DNA from: Carnegiea gigantea
Lineage: Eukaryota > Streptophyta > Magnoliopsida > Caryophyllales > Cactaceae
NCBI GenBank assembly: GCA_029747015.1
Contig: JAKOGI010003085.1
Span: 1 to 64,000 of the forward strand
DNA length: 64,000 bases
Direction of reading: 5' to 3'
The notes beneath the pieces were generated by a model. That model was not told the DNA's origin and searched no databases. It saw nothing but the letters and a program-made list of their open reading frames with translations. The position numbers were made by a program, and so were the translations under genes. This document shows, piece after piece, positions 24,824-35,170 of the stretch (position 1 is its first letter; each line of letters opens with the position of its first letter).

Positions 24824-26228
24824 TATTTGTTTGGTACTAAATTATCGTATTTTACATGCTTCTATCGCCTAATTTTAGATTGTATAATAATATAATCTTT
24901 ACGATTTTTACCTGTTTTGTTTACTTTTATAGGTAATATGTTCAATCGAACAAATACCACAAAAAGGAGCGAAGACGGAATAAGAAAAATCGGACGTTCA
25001 AAAAACAAGAGACGACAGGGGTCGTGACCACCTCCCACAATCGTCGCCACCCTGCAGGTGGCTAGGTAGGGAGTGGCGACGGCCGTTATCTTGGTGGTGA
25101 TTGGCTGTCCTTGTGGCGATAACCGTCGCCACTGGCTGCTTTGCTCGCCTATTTTTCCCCCGGCTTGATTTCTTTTTTAAGGGCCTTTTTCATGACTTTT
25201 TGGGGGGCTCTTTTGGAGACTTCTAGGCTAGTTTTAGATTATGTTTAGCCAATAAAAAACTCCAAGAGGGGCAATTAGATGACAGAGATTAGGATTTGTT
25301 TGGGTGAATTTTGGATTCAAGCTTGTGGATTCGATCTTCATTCAATTAAGCCTAAGTTTTGTCTTCTCTTTCTCTCTCTATTTCATATTTTGTTCGTGTT
25401 CATTTAGTTATTGTGTTTGATTTTGTTTGGATTAATAGTTTAGTTTTTATTGTTAATTCATGTTTAATTAGCTTGTTAGATTAGATTAGTTTCATTCTTC
25501 CTCCTCTTTCGTTTATCTTTGCTTTCATATTTGCTAGCTTAGTTTTGGTTTGATTTCATAGCTTTCTTGTGATGATCGGTAGGTAGTTTTTGTTGGCTTG
25601 CATTGTGATTAGCCTCTTGATAGGTAATTAGTCTTAGATTAGGCCTAACAACACCTAATTTATGTTTTCAACTTAGAGTTTCCTCTTGTGCCCGCCAAGT
25701 GTTTGATGAAATGCTTGAGAGAGCTTTCATCTATATTTTTTGGCAATTCACTTATCCCAAGAGGTGAGGTCAATTAACTAGTGTGGCGAGAGAATGGTCA
25801 GGATTTGGATGTGAAAATAGTCTCGATCCTAGCTAGGTCTGATAGTTGCTAGTCTGATGGTCTAATTAGGCTAGCCCCATGAAAATAGATGGTTAGACTA
25901 GTTAGACTAGCTCATGACCCCTTGAGAGAGGGCTTAAGTGGTCTTTGATGGTGCAACCAACAATCTCTGGTTTTAGTAGAACTTTGGTAGCTTAGGACTC
26001 GCTTCGATTACTGGGTGGGTCAGTTGGCCCAGCATAACCCGAAGGCTCTTTTCGTATGTTTGTTAGCTTACTTTACTTGTCTTTCTTTCCTTTTCACTTA
26101 GCCCAGCTTGAATCACTAGAGCTAATTCCAGCACTTGAAATCCAACTCCTAGTAGACGACACCCCGGGTGCTAAACGATAAACCTTGTAATTAGGGCTAC
26201 AAATTTAAAGCTTAAATTTCGCCGTACA
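24824..26228 (+). repeat. Element A 3' LTR
   Basis: 1405 bp, uninterrupted, from TATTTGTTTGGTACTAAATT to GCCGTACA. It matches the split 5' LTR along its length with many substitutions and indels. The GC-rich stem-loop candidate is at 25021-25080. Confidence 0.9.
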
Positions 26229-27175
26229 GGTATATAAACATATAACGTTAGTTTTAATTTTCAATCTCCATGCAAGTTACATGCACTTCAACTCACACAT
26301 GTTATGTTCCCTACATGTAATAGGTACTCTGACACTGAAGGTGTGATGGATCATTTTGATTTCATGCATAAGAGAATATTACGTATGTATAATCTAGAGA
26401 TGTTGTTCGCTGGTCAAAGGATTAGATTGGATGAATATGTAGCAACGCCAAATGTAAGCTAAAAATTTATTTTACAAATATAACTTATGCTTATGTATAT
26501 TCAATTAACAACACATAATCTTCAAAGTTTACTATATCCAGATGAGATATTTCGGACTTTTTGCATATATTATTGAAATCCACCCACTGCTTTATGACGC
26601 TTGCACTAATTGCAAAAAATGTGCCTACACTTATGAATTCGCTCTTAGTGTATCATATTGCATATGCCAGCCTCCAAGTTTGACTCACACCAGGTTCGCA
26701 TATTTAAATGTCTATTGTTATGTACTTTGTTATACTTTTCCAATTGCAGGTTTGCATTAGTATAACCATCATCTTTCATTCAAACTTATAGATACATCTT
26801 TAGAGTTCTCTTACAAGATAATACAAGTCATAGAGAGTTCACTATTCTTCATGAGGATGCTCGAATTCTTTTACATACGACAACTACTTAGTTGGATATG
26901 TGTGCCATGCATGTATTATAATTTTCAAAGCCTATCACGTTTATACAATTTATCATTTTGTTGTTGATAATCCCATGTTAATATTGTCCACAACTATATG
27001 GTCATGTATTGCTCTATGCGTTTATGGATGATTACATATGTAAACCATGAGTTTTCATTTTGGAGCCTCCACACCACCATGAAGTAGAAGTTCCTATCAC
27101 TCTTATTACGGCAGTCAATTGGGAGGAAGAGGTTCACTACTTACGAAATACTAATGTTAGGTACACTAGGTAGAC
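26229..27175 (+). pseudogene. Helitron RPA-like protein, 3' part, unit 1
   Basis: Continuation of the gene cut at 17432. Visible pieces: MDHFDFMHKRILRMYNL near 26346; a zinc-ribbon segment YDACTNCKKCAYTY (about 26594-26635), like the C-terminal DBD-C of RPA70; and after a probable intron (acceptor TTGCAG, about 26750) YRYIFRVLLQDN ... FTILHEDARILL (about 26790-26880), fitting the last OB strands. Further sequence near 27090-27150 (VPITLITAV, EEEVHYL) may be the last exon. Stops are present and exon edges are approximate. Confidence 0.7.
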
Positions 27176-27530
27176 AATGGGTATATATAAACTTCAATCT
27201 ATCATTGTTAATCAAATTATCACTAGCACTTTATTTTCTTCGTAGGTACAAGAAGAGGACGTGGCATAGATTGGCTTATCATCATCCCATTTAGCGCGCT
27301 TTTTAACCTATTTACTATCTTTTGTCTTAATCATGCTTATGTAGACCCTTTTCACAATGATATTGTTTTTAATTGTTAATTGCAATGGTTATGCACGAAG
27401 TTGCTGCATACTTAGATTTTTCATCGAGTTATTCTATTATGTTCTCCAAATTATAATTTAATTATGTTTACAATAACTATCCATTTATTATTTCCATAGC
27501 ATACCTACGAAATGTCTATTTGAACATGCA
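27176..27530 (+). other. Unit 1 3' tail, no gene
   Basis: AT-rich, non-coding, colinear with 55190-55564 of unit 2. Confidence 0.7.
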
Positions 27531-27556
27531 CCGTGCAAAGCACAGGCCCAAACTAG
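27531..27556 (+). terminator. Helitron 3' hairpin and CTAG end, unit 1
   Basis: CCGTGCAAAGCACAGG folds as a short stem (GTGC/GCAC, then CC/GG around one bulged A) and is followed by CCCAAACTAG, then T. A short GC-rich hairpin close to a CTRR end is the standard Helitron 3' terminus. It acts in transposition, not as a transcription terminator. Confidence 0.85.
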
Positions 27557-27684
27557 TGAACAAGGTCACCACATTAAATCTCACCCAAAAAGAGGCTTCA
27601 TATTTGCTCTCTCTTTTTTTTACATGTTCTTAAATTTTAAATATATTTACTTCAATAATATTGGGTTTGATAAGGAAAATAGAA
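27557..27684 (+). repeat. Spacer S between units 1 and 2
   Basis: TGAACAAGGTCACCACATTAAATC (abbreviated) to AAGGAAAATAGAA, lying between CTAG of unit 1 and TCTATATTATAATTG (27685) of unit 2. Same segment as 5560-5671 and 55592-55703. Confidence 0.85.
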
Positions 27685-30355
27685 TCTATATTATAATTGA
27701 AACATTTTTCCAAATGAAAGAAAGCACCACATTAAATCCTACCTAATTGACCCCCTTAGAATTCGTTCTCTCCAATTTCCCACTTTTTAAATTTTAAATT
27801 AATCACATCTAAAATTCCCATTTTCTTATTCAAATTTAAGCCATATTAGTTTCTTAATTAGTGTTCTTTATCATCACTGAAATTCATGTCAAATATTTTG
27901 TTCAAATTGAGAATTGATCTCTACTAGTCATTTATTCCTATGGACAAAGGCTAATAGAAGCAAGTATCCCTTCATATGTTAGCCTATAAAGGCAGAACCA
28001 TTTCTTCTTCTCTTTGTAATTGGCCATCGATCGAGAGACAAGAAATGAGTTACTACCAAGCCTAAGCTCAAGGTAAAAGATTCATTTGGGCGTGATATCT
28101 CATTGCATTCTAGTAATTTATGCTTCTTTTCATTAGAAGATGTGCTGTTTATGGGTGATAGAAGAGGATGATTATGAAGAGAGAAGGATGATGAGCGATG
28201 GACACTAATATTTTAATATAAAATTTATTAATTATTTGAGTTTCGTACTATACACTTGATTAAGAATAACATTACTAAAAGAAAAATGTATAAGTATCGA
28301 ATCAAATTATTAGCCAGTCAATATGAAATTGTGAATTGTTTATGCTTGAATTTTGTTATTATATATTATATCAGAATATAAATGATCGTATAGTAATCAT
28401 TTTTGTCTAGTAAATTAAATAATTTGACATGTAGCATGTAAAGATTCAAGTATCACCATAGTTTCTATTTAAGAATTTATCTATTTCATGCATATTTAGC
28501 ATGAGAATGAAGGACTATATACAATCAATAATCAAACCCCTAATTTGTGTGTTTTTTAATAATAGCTAATTTCATATGATTCTCTATTCTATGTAACTTT
28601 TATTTAGAATGTATTCTTTTGTGTAGATGTATAGACGACATGTATATGATATTGGTTAGTTTTGTTATTTGGCTAATTATTTTTTAATGACATTCATGAC
28701 TATCGCCTATTTTTTGGGGGGTGGAGGGTGGGGTAAGTTGTTTTGCTATATACCTAGAGTAAATTATTTGATGAAGTCATACTAAGAGTAAAAAGGAATA
28801 AAGTAACTCTAATGAAGTTCATTAAGTTATCTATGCGAAAAATTTTTGATTAGCTAAAAGCATTAGAATACAATAAATACATGCAAATCTCATAATTAAA
28901 AACATATTTATCGGTGAAGTTCTAAGAAAAATATTTTGATCATTTAAAGAACCTTAATAACATGGTAAAAACTTGACACTGATACAAGGTTCCCATTGTA
29001 TATAGGGTTAACTATCATGAGGCCCATTCTTCTTGAATTATACATCGGTGATTTGTGGGCTGAAAATCAAGTTTAAATAAACGAAAAGAGTTAGGTGATA
29101 AATCGACAATATTGCTTTCAATTCTTTATTTTTTAAAAGCGTATTAAAATAGATAATAGGGGCATAAACGTGAAGTGATTTGTACGCAACCATTTTAGAA
29201 TTGTTGGCATTGCTGGTTGTTTAGACAACTTAAGGACAAATGTTTTAGTATTAAAGAGCCTAATGATAATCTCGGCCCATACGTCTTTAAAAATTGAACA
29301 TCGTTAGTTTTTCCTTTGGAAACATTGGATGTCATTAATTCCATTGTAAGAAATAGCTCCCAGCAATCTAACTTTTGGAAGGATGTAATTTCTTTAGTGC
29401 AAGGATCATTTGAGACTGTATTTTTTAAGGTAATTTCAAATAATGTTACTCCTAAAACAATACAAATATATGAAACTCAAGTTGTATGCATTCATCTTGA
29501 AATTTCAATTACTTAAAAAAGTCAATGCCAAATTATCCTAAACTCAAGAAAATAAGTACTCCAAAAGTTGGTATTGTTAAAGTTATTTCTTAAAATTAGA
29601 TTAAGAAGTCTAATATCCATAGAATTGGATTAATGGCGTCCCAAAACCCAAAATAGAAAAGCAAATTGAAGTGGGAGATTCTGAAAAAATAGCCTTAACT
29701 CTAAAAAATTGGAGATTTATTAATCAAAAAAGCAAATAAGCAAAGTTTAAAATGAATAATATTATCTTCTTAACTCCCTTAGCAATATTCAAAAGCACAA
29801 TAGCATTGTAATTTGAATTACAACTTATTGCTTTTATTATTGTTGTTGGTCAATAATAATAAAATTCCATTTTGAAATTCTAGTGCATTATCGTGGGCAC
29901 AAACTAGGTGATGATTATTTCCTATAAAAAGAATGGATATACCATCATCATTTAGTGCAACACGAAGGCCGCTGCAGCAACCAAAAAAAAAAAAAGAAAA
30001 GCCAGATTGAATACTAGGCGACGATTATTGTTCAAGCGTTGACATATGCAACGAATGATGTGGTGGCACACTGTTGTCGGTTACTCACAAAGGAGGTATG
30101 CCAAGTAAGGTCATCATTGATGCGTTTGCAACGAATGTAATCGACGAATCTTGAAACCCCGCATGAGTAACAAAATCACATCTTGGCATGTAGCATCGAC
30201 AAAATTGGTAATGTGGACTCTGTATTATATGATATCATACACATGCTTACGCAATAATATTTAACATATAATTAATACTTTCTTTTAAATATACATAATT
30301 TATGTCCAAAATTAGATCAACTAGCTGGTTATGGTGAAAATCCTCAATTCAATAG
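27685..30355 (+). other. Unit 2 5' end and leader
   Basis: TCTATATTATAATTG at 27685 is the best-preserved Helitron 5' end in the window. The leader carries a G-rich tract at 28716-28733 and one open frame of 66 codons at 29316-29516 (contains SLVQGSFET and NNVTPKTIQIYETQV). That frame's C-terminal half and stop are shared with unit 1, but unit 3 breaks it by a frameshift. I do not recognise the peptide. Otherwise no gene was seen. Confidence 0.65.
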
Positions 30356-30361
30356 AGCTCA

Positions 30362-30369
30362 TTATATAA
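30362..30369 (+). promoter_or_regulatory. TATA box, unit 2
   Basis: TTATATAA, conserved in position with 12020 and 58441, about 190 nt before the RepHel coding start. Confidence 0.45.
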
Positions 30370-30550
30370 GACATCTGTACATAGAACATATAACAATCCC
30401 ATCCACCCTAACGGGTAATCACCTAAAAATTTCTAAGGTTTACATAACTCAACTAAGCATAAGTTACATACTCACCTTGCTAACCCTATTGCAGGAGGAA
30501 AACATCCATGTTAAAGACAATCATTCTCGAACCGATGGGACTTTGGGCTG

Positions 30551-33035
30551 TGAGCAGCTACATGTCCACATTGCACAACTATTATGTGGATAGAGGAAGG
30601 GGTTAGAAACAGTGGTATCATGAACCTGAGATTCAGTTTGTCTCATCAAAGTGGACAAGTTAATCAGCCCTTACTTTCACCATCACCTCCATTTCTTGAA
30701 TCATTATTATCAAACCAATATTCCCTTGACAATATTAGAATCTACAACTCCATGTTCTCATTCACCTCCATGGGGGGAAGGATTGACAACAGTGTCAACG
30801 ACGGTAGAAGCTAGTGTGTTTTCCAGATAAATGTTAGCAATCACCATAACGTTGGATCCTTGCTCCCACAATCTAGATTACTCCTAAAGTTTGCGCAGTT
30901 GTACATCTGTGACACTAGCAATGAACTGTGAAGCTGAATAAGTGTACTTACGACATCTAGCTGCTCTGGCGTTAGAATTGACATTATACAAGGGTTGCAA
31001 TAAATGTTGGATTCAGTTAATTCATATGCTGTTACATTTAGAAGAGCTCGCGACATGTTATGTGACTAGGGCGAGGTCTTTGATTTACGAATTCGAATCA
31101 TCCAAGCAAGAGAGGGCAGACAATATATTGGACTCAGTGCAGAAGGGGCCGTTGGACTATTCGTAGGGGATGGAACTTAGCACCTTAGATCCTAGGATGT
31201 CATTATTTAGAAAATAGATGGAACCTTGCAGAGGATAGATGAGATTCATCCATCATACATATCTTTACACTATCTTCTTTTGTTTCCATATGGCACTGTT
31301 GGATGGAGTCCAGACATACCAAGAATGACTAACTTCAACACCTCAAAATCAACTGTTGCATTGAGGAAATTTTATGCGTTTCGCACCCAAGATCGAGTAG
31401 GTGAATCTGTAGTTATTAAGAAGAGCAGTGGGCTAGGCCGACAATTCTACAAGATGTATGGGCTGCCATTGAGCAATATAGGCTTACGTGGCATCAAAAC
31501 TATCAAGGTCGCTTGCGGACAAAATTACATAATGGCATTCAAGATGTAATTAATGCAGATGACATTATTGCAGAATCAACAGGGCAGAGATATATTCTAC
31601 CATCTTCTTTCATTGGAGGCCACGCTATATGATGCAACATTACCAAGATGCAATTGCAATTTATCATGCAATGGGGCCTCCTGATTTCTTTGTCACATTC
31701 GCATCTAATGCCAACTGGCTTGAAATCACTAATGCGCTATTGCCTGGCCAACGATAAGAGGACAGACCAGATCTAATAACTGGAGTTTTTAGAATTAAGT
31801 TAAGACAATTACTCGATGATTTTAAGATGAAAAAAAAAAATCTTTGGAACAACCATTGTTGGTGAGTTCCTGACATTATCGTACACATTATTTTTCCTCA
31901 AACTATACTTAATGTACTAATCATGCCCACTGCATCTTTTACAGAAGTATATGTTGTTGAATTCCAGAGGGTAGCCTTCCCTATGCTTATATACTCTTAA
32001 CAGTAGCAATGGAACATAAGCCTACTGTCCAGAAGATGTTGATAGCTAATAAGTGCTGAAATTTCTTACCAGACTACGGACCCTCTAGTATATGGCACCG
32101 TTAAAAGATTTATGAACATAGGCCATGTGTATTATGCTTGATTGACGGAAAATGCTCAAAATGTTACCCAAAATGATGTTGTAATCAAACAACATTTGAT
32201 GAGCACAGCTTCACTCAATACCGAAGGTGGCATACTCCCTAATAAGTGGTCGTGAATGGTCAAGAAATTGATAATCAATGGGCGGTCATGCACAACAGAG
32301 ATCTATGCGCAAAATATAAGGCTCACATCAATGTCGAGCGTATAGCTATCCATAGCGTGGTGAAATACCTATATAAGTATGTACATAAAGGTCATGATCG
32401 TGCTACTGTTGTCATTGAAGGCACCACAACACATCATGACAGTGAGAAAATGTGGCAAGATAGAGACAGGAATAAAATCCAAGAATATTTGGATTGCTGC
32501 TACGTATCTATAGTTGAGTCATGCTAGTGGATTTTTGAGTTTAGCTTACAACATCAATATCCTTCTGTATGAAAACTTCAATACCACTTGCTTGGAGAAC
32601 AATTAGCCGTATTTAATGACAGAGAGGACCTCTTTAGTATTACAAATGAAATAGACGTGCAGAAAACAATGTTGACAATGTAGTTTGAAGCAAATAAGAA
32701 GCACCCAGAAGCTCGACAGGCCACATATCTTAACTTCCCCATACAACAGGTATGGAATCATTCCTCTAAAACATAGACAGTGCATCAACAAGGTTATTCA
32801 ATTGGTTAAATTGCATTTGCACATCCAAATTATAGAAAATGATGTTACTTGAGATTGCTTCTTACAAAAGTCTGTGCAGTAACTTGCTTTGAAGATATTC
32901 GCACAATACACGGCGTCTTACACCCTATATTTAAGTAAGCATACATGGCATCGGGTTTGGTCGATGACGATGGTGAATGGCATTCTGCCTTAAATGAAGC
33001 GTTAGCCAGGGCTTCAGGTGTTCAACTGTGAAATT
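30551..33035 (+). pseudogene. Helitron RepHel, N-terminal half, unit 2
   Basis: Visible: ATCPHCTTIMWIEEGVRN (30557), FSFTSMGGRIDNSVNDGR (about 30750), LHYLLLFPYGTVGWSPDIPRM (split; 31226-31549 open), the 83-nt intron at 31862-31944, and a destroyed HUH segment where the histidines of the family HxH are replaced (PYAY-like after a frameshift, about 31975-31995). The best open piece, 32246-32527, covers GQEIDNQWAVMHNRDLC, VERIAIHSVVKYLYKYVHKG (20 shown) and EGTTTHH, the two-tyrosine Rep region. The copy stops at 33035, where element B begins, and resumes at 52165. The DNA lost between them held Walker A and B. Frameshifts and stops throughout. Confidence 0.85.
31862..31944 (+). other. 83-nt intron in RepHel, unit 2
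   Basis: GTGAG ... TTTTACAG, same length and place as in units 1 and 3. Confidence 0.75.
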
Positions 33036-34605
33036 GTAAAATCCAAAAAGTTTTGTGTGTTTTTGGGGGAACGTATATGCTATTTCTGATTGATTATGTT
33101 CTCTTGTACCCTTAGTGTTAGGTTGTATATAAATGTAGTGTGCATTGATAGAACTTAGCCCTAAGTATGATGCTTGTATATGATTCTAATCCCCGATATT
33201 AATTCTAAGCAAGCTTGACTGTGGTGGATGAACCCATGAGATTTTGAGCCTTTAAGACTAGTTCATCAATTTAGTCTCACATTTTCCTTTCATGTGTGTC
33301 TATGATCACATCTCTAGAACTTGCTTTGATTTTCTTTGAAATCACATGTAGTATGTGCATTATAATAATGTGACAGAGGCATTCATTTATTTTTGAGAAC
33401 CGCAGAGTCAAATTGCCACCCTTGTATTGAATGTTTTACCCTTTGTTAACCCCTTTGAGCCTTAATCGTTTTTGTTCTGAATCTTTCATTTTAGCCCTTA
33501 GCCTAAACACATTTCCTACCTCTAAGTCAAAGCTGTTGAAGTGACACTTCATTATTTAGAGGGTGACTTTGGGGTATCTTATGAATTTGGTGGTTGATTT
33601 TGGTGTATATGGGATGTATCATGTGATCATCTGGAAATTGAGTTATTTTGCTCTTGTACATGCCATTCATTCATTTTCTTCTTAAAAAAAGGAAAAAAAA
33701 GCAAGAAAAATGAAAAAATGAAAAAAGTTCAAATGAAAAAAGTTTCCATTGAAAAAAAATGAAAAAAAGTTGAAAAAACAAAATCTCTCGAAAAAAATTC
33801 AAGTGTTGTGAATAAGAGTATTTGGTATGGATGTATCCTTGTATACTCATTTCCAATGTTAAATTTCATTGCGGGGTGTGTTCTTATTTTGTTCTAGAAG
33901 AGTGCTTATTATAATTGGTGTAAGTGTCGGATGCTCATTAGCTTCGGCTTTTAGCTCCTTATTTCCTACATCATTTGTCTCTTTCTTTCTTTTAACCTTT
34001 AAGCCCATTACAGCCCTCAAAAGTCCTCTTGATTATTATTTTGCATTTTGCATTTTAGTGGTGGACAATTGAGAATCTTATCAAGCCTTTGGTAGTTTGT
34101 ATGATTGGAAGACAATTGAGTGAACCTCATTAAATTTTAAACACATGAGTGGGAGTGTTCTACATATCTCTAAAGTGAGGTTCTACCGGTCATGTTTTTA
34201 CATAATTTCTAAGTGGGATGAAAGATTGTGTATAGATGTCATTAGTGGGATTAAGGTTTCTTGATGTGTACATTGCGTTTGTATGTGATCTAGTTCTTTG
34301 GTTACTTGAATGATATGGTTGATTAGAATGTGTACATATTTTCTCCAGTATTACGTACATAAGTTTTTTTTTGGTAAAAAAAATTAAAATGATTTTTGAT
34401 TTTCTATTTTTGGTCATTTAATGGATTTTATGGGTATATTTTTTGCAAACCCTCACAAGATCGTACTTGTCCGCTAGGGTAACCTGGGGGTTTAAAGGGC
34501 TTGTGCAACCATGATTCTTACGAAAGTGAGTTAGGATTTTATTTACTTTTCTTGGATTTTTAGTTTTGTTTTACTCGAGCACAAGCAAAACCTATGTGTG
34601 GGGGG
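33036..34605 (+). other. Element B inverted 3' internal region with polypurine tract
   Basis: Non-coding. It holds an A-rich GAAAAAAGTT-type low-complexity tract (33684-33795) of the kind common in Tat-like 3' regions. The end (CAAACCCTCACAAGATC ... GAAAGTGAGTTAG) matches element A. The polypurine tract ATGTGTGGGGGG (34594-34605) abuts the LTR. The open frames 33671-33856 (minus), 33869-34072 and 34190-34417 (minus) are not genes. Confidence 0.7.
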
Positions 34606-35170
34606 TGTTTGTTTAACCTAGAATTATAATATTTTATACCCTTTTATTATCTGATAATTTCTCAAAATAAATTGTTAAATTAGGATTTTAATGTTATTTT
34701 ATTCATTTTGTAGGAATTAAAAAATTTGAAAAAATAAGCAACAAACTCAAGGGTTGGATCAAGCAAGAAAAAAGGAAGACAAGAACCGAGCCCAGTTTGG
34801 CCCAGTTACAAGCCCACCCCGGTGGTCCCTTCTCTCCCATTCCTTCATCTCTCTCTCTGGGTTGGACCAGGCCACTGTGTAGCTAAGAAACCGCGGCCCA
34901 TCCTTCTTCCCCCATTTTCTTTCCGGTTTTCCTTTCCTTTCTCCTTGGGCCAGGCCCAACCGGGCTATTATGCCAAACCAGAACAACGACCCAACTTGCC
35001 TTTTGTTTTTTTTCCACGAACGCACAATGCATGTGCCAGCTTTCCCCCCATCCCCATTTCTTCTTCCTGGAAATTCGATAGTCACAGCGAAGAGAAAAAA
35101 ATAGGGTAGCCGTGCATCCATTACTCCATCTCTCCTCTTATCATTTAATCCATCATCATCACCATCATTA
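34606..35170 (+). repeat. Truncated element B LTR, inverted relative to its partner
   Basis: TGTTTGTTTAACCTAGAATTAT, abbreviated, onward matches the reverse complement of 51580-52164 (TGTGTTCAATTTAGAATTAT). Both continue through CCCTTTTATTATCTGATAAT, GGGTTGGATCAAGC, GGCCCAGTTACAAGCC and CACCATCATTAA. Identity stops at 35170, where pol sequence begins. The two arms form an inverted repeat of about 0.57 kb separated by about 16 kb. The 34822-35109 and 34759-35205 frames lie here and are not genes. Confidence 0.88.

Larger units (their letters stand above)
17433..26228 (+). mobile_element. Element A: non-autonomous Tat/Athila-like LTR retrotransposon
   Basis: Complete structure: 5' LTR (17433-21851, itself interrupted), primer-binding site, a gag-like frame only, a G-rich polypurine tract and 3' LTR (24824-26228). 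Target duplication: GGTAC at 17428-17432 against GGTAT at 26229-26233, one change. The uninterrupted site in unit 2 is near 54288 (GATAGTATATATAACAT). The LTR begins TATTTG, a variant of the usual TGTTTG. No protease, reverse transcriptase or integrase was recognised in the 3-kb internal region, so movement would have needed enzymes in trans. The two LTRs differ heavily by eye, implying an old insertion. Confidence 0.88.
5560..27556 (+). mobile_element. Helitron array, unit 1
   Basis: First of three head-to-tail copies of an autonomous-type Helitron. It begins TGAACAAAGTC after repeat R and ends with a hairpin and CTAG, followed by the T that starts unit 2. Contents in order: spacer, TCTATTATATAATT 5' end (5672), leader, RepHel pseudogene and RPA-like pseudogene, all on the plus strand. 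It is interrupted by a solo LTR (6066-9650) and element A (17433-26228). Without these and their target duplications it is about 9.6 kb. By eye it is clearly diverged from units 2 and 3, so the array is old. No frame is intact. Confidence 0.85.

Noticed and set aside
33684..33795. A-rich tract as a SINE or LINE tail
   Set aside because: No element body or duplication next to it. Such tracts are usual in Tat-like 3' internal regions.
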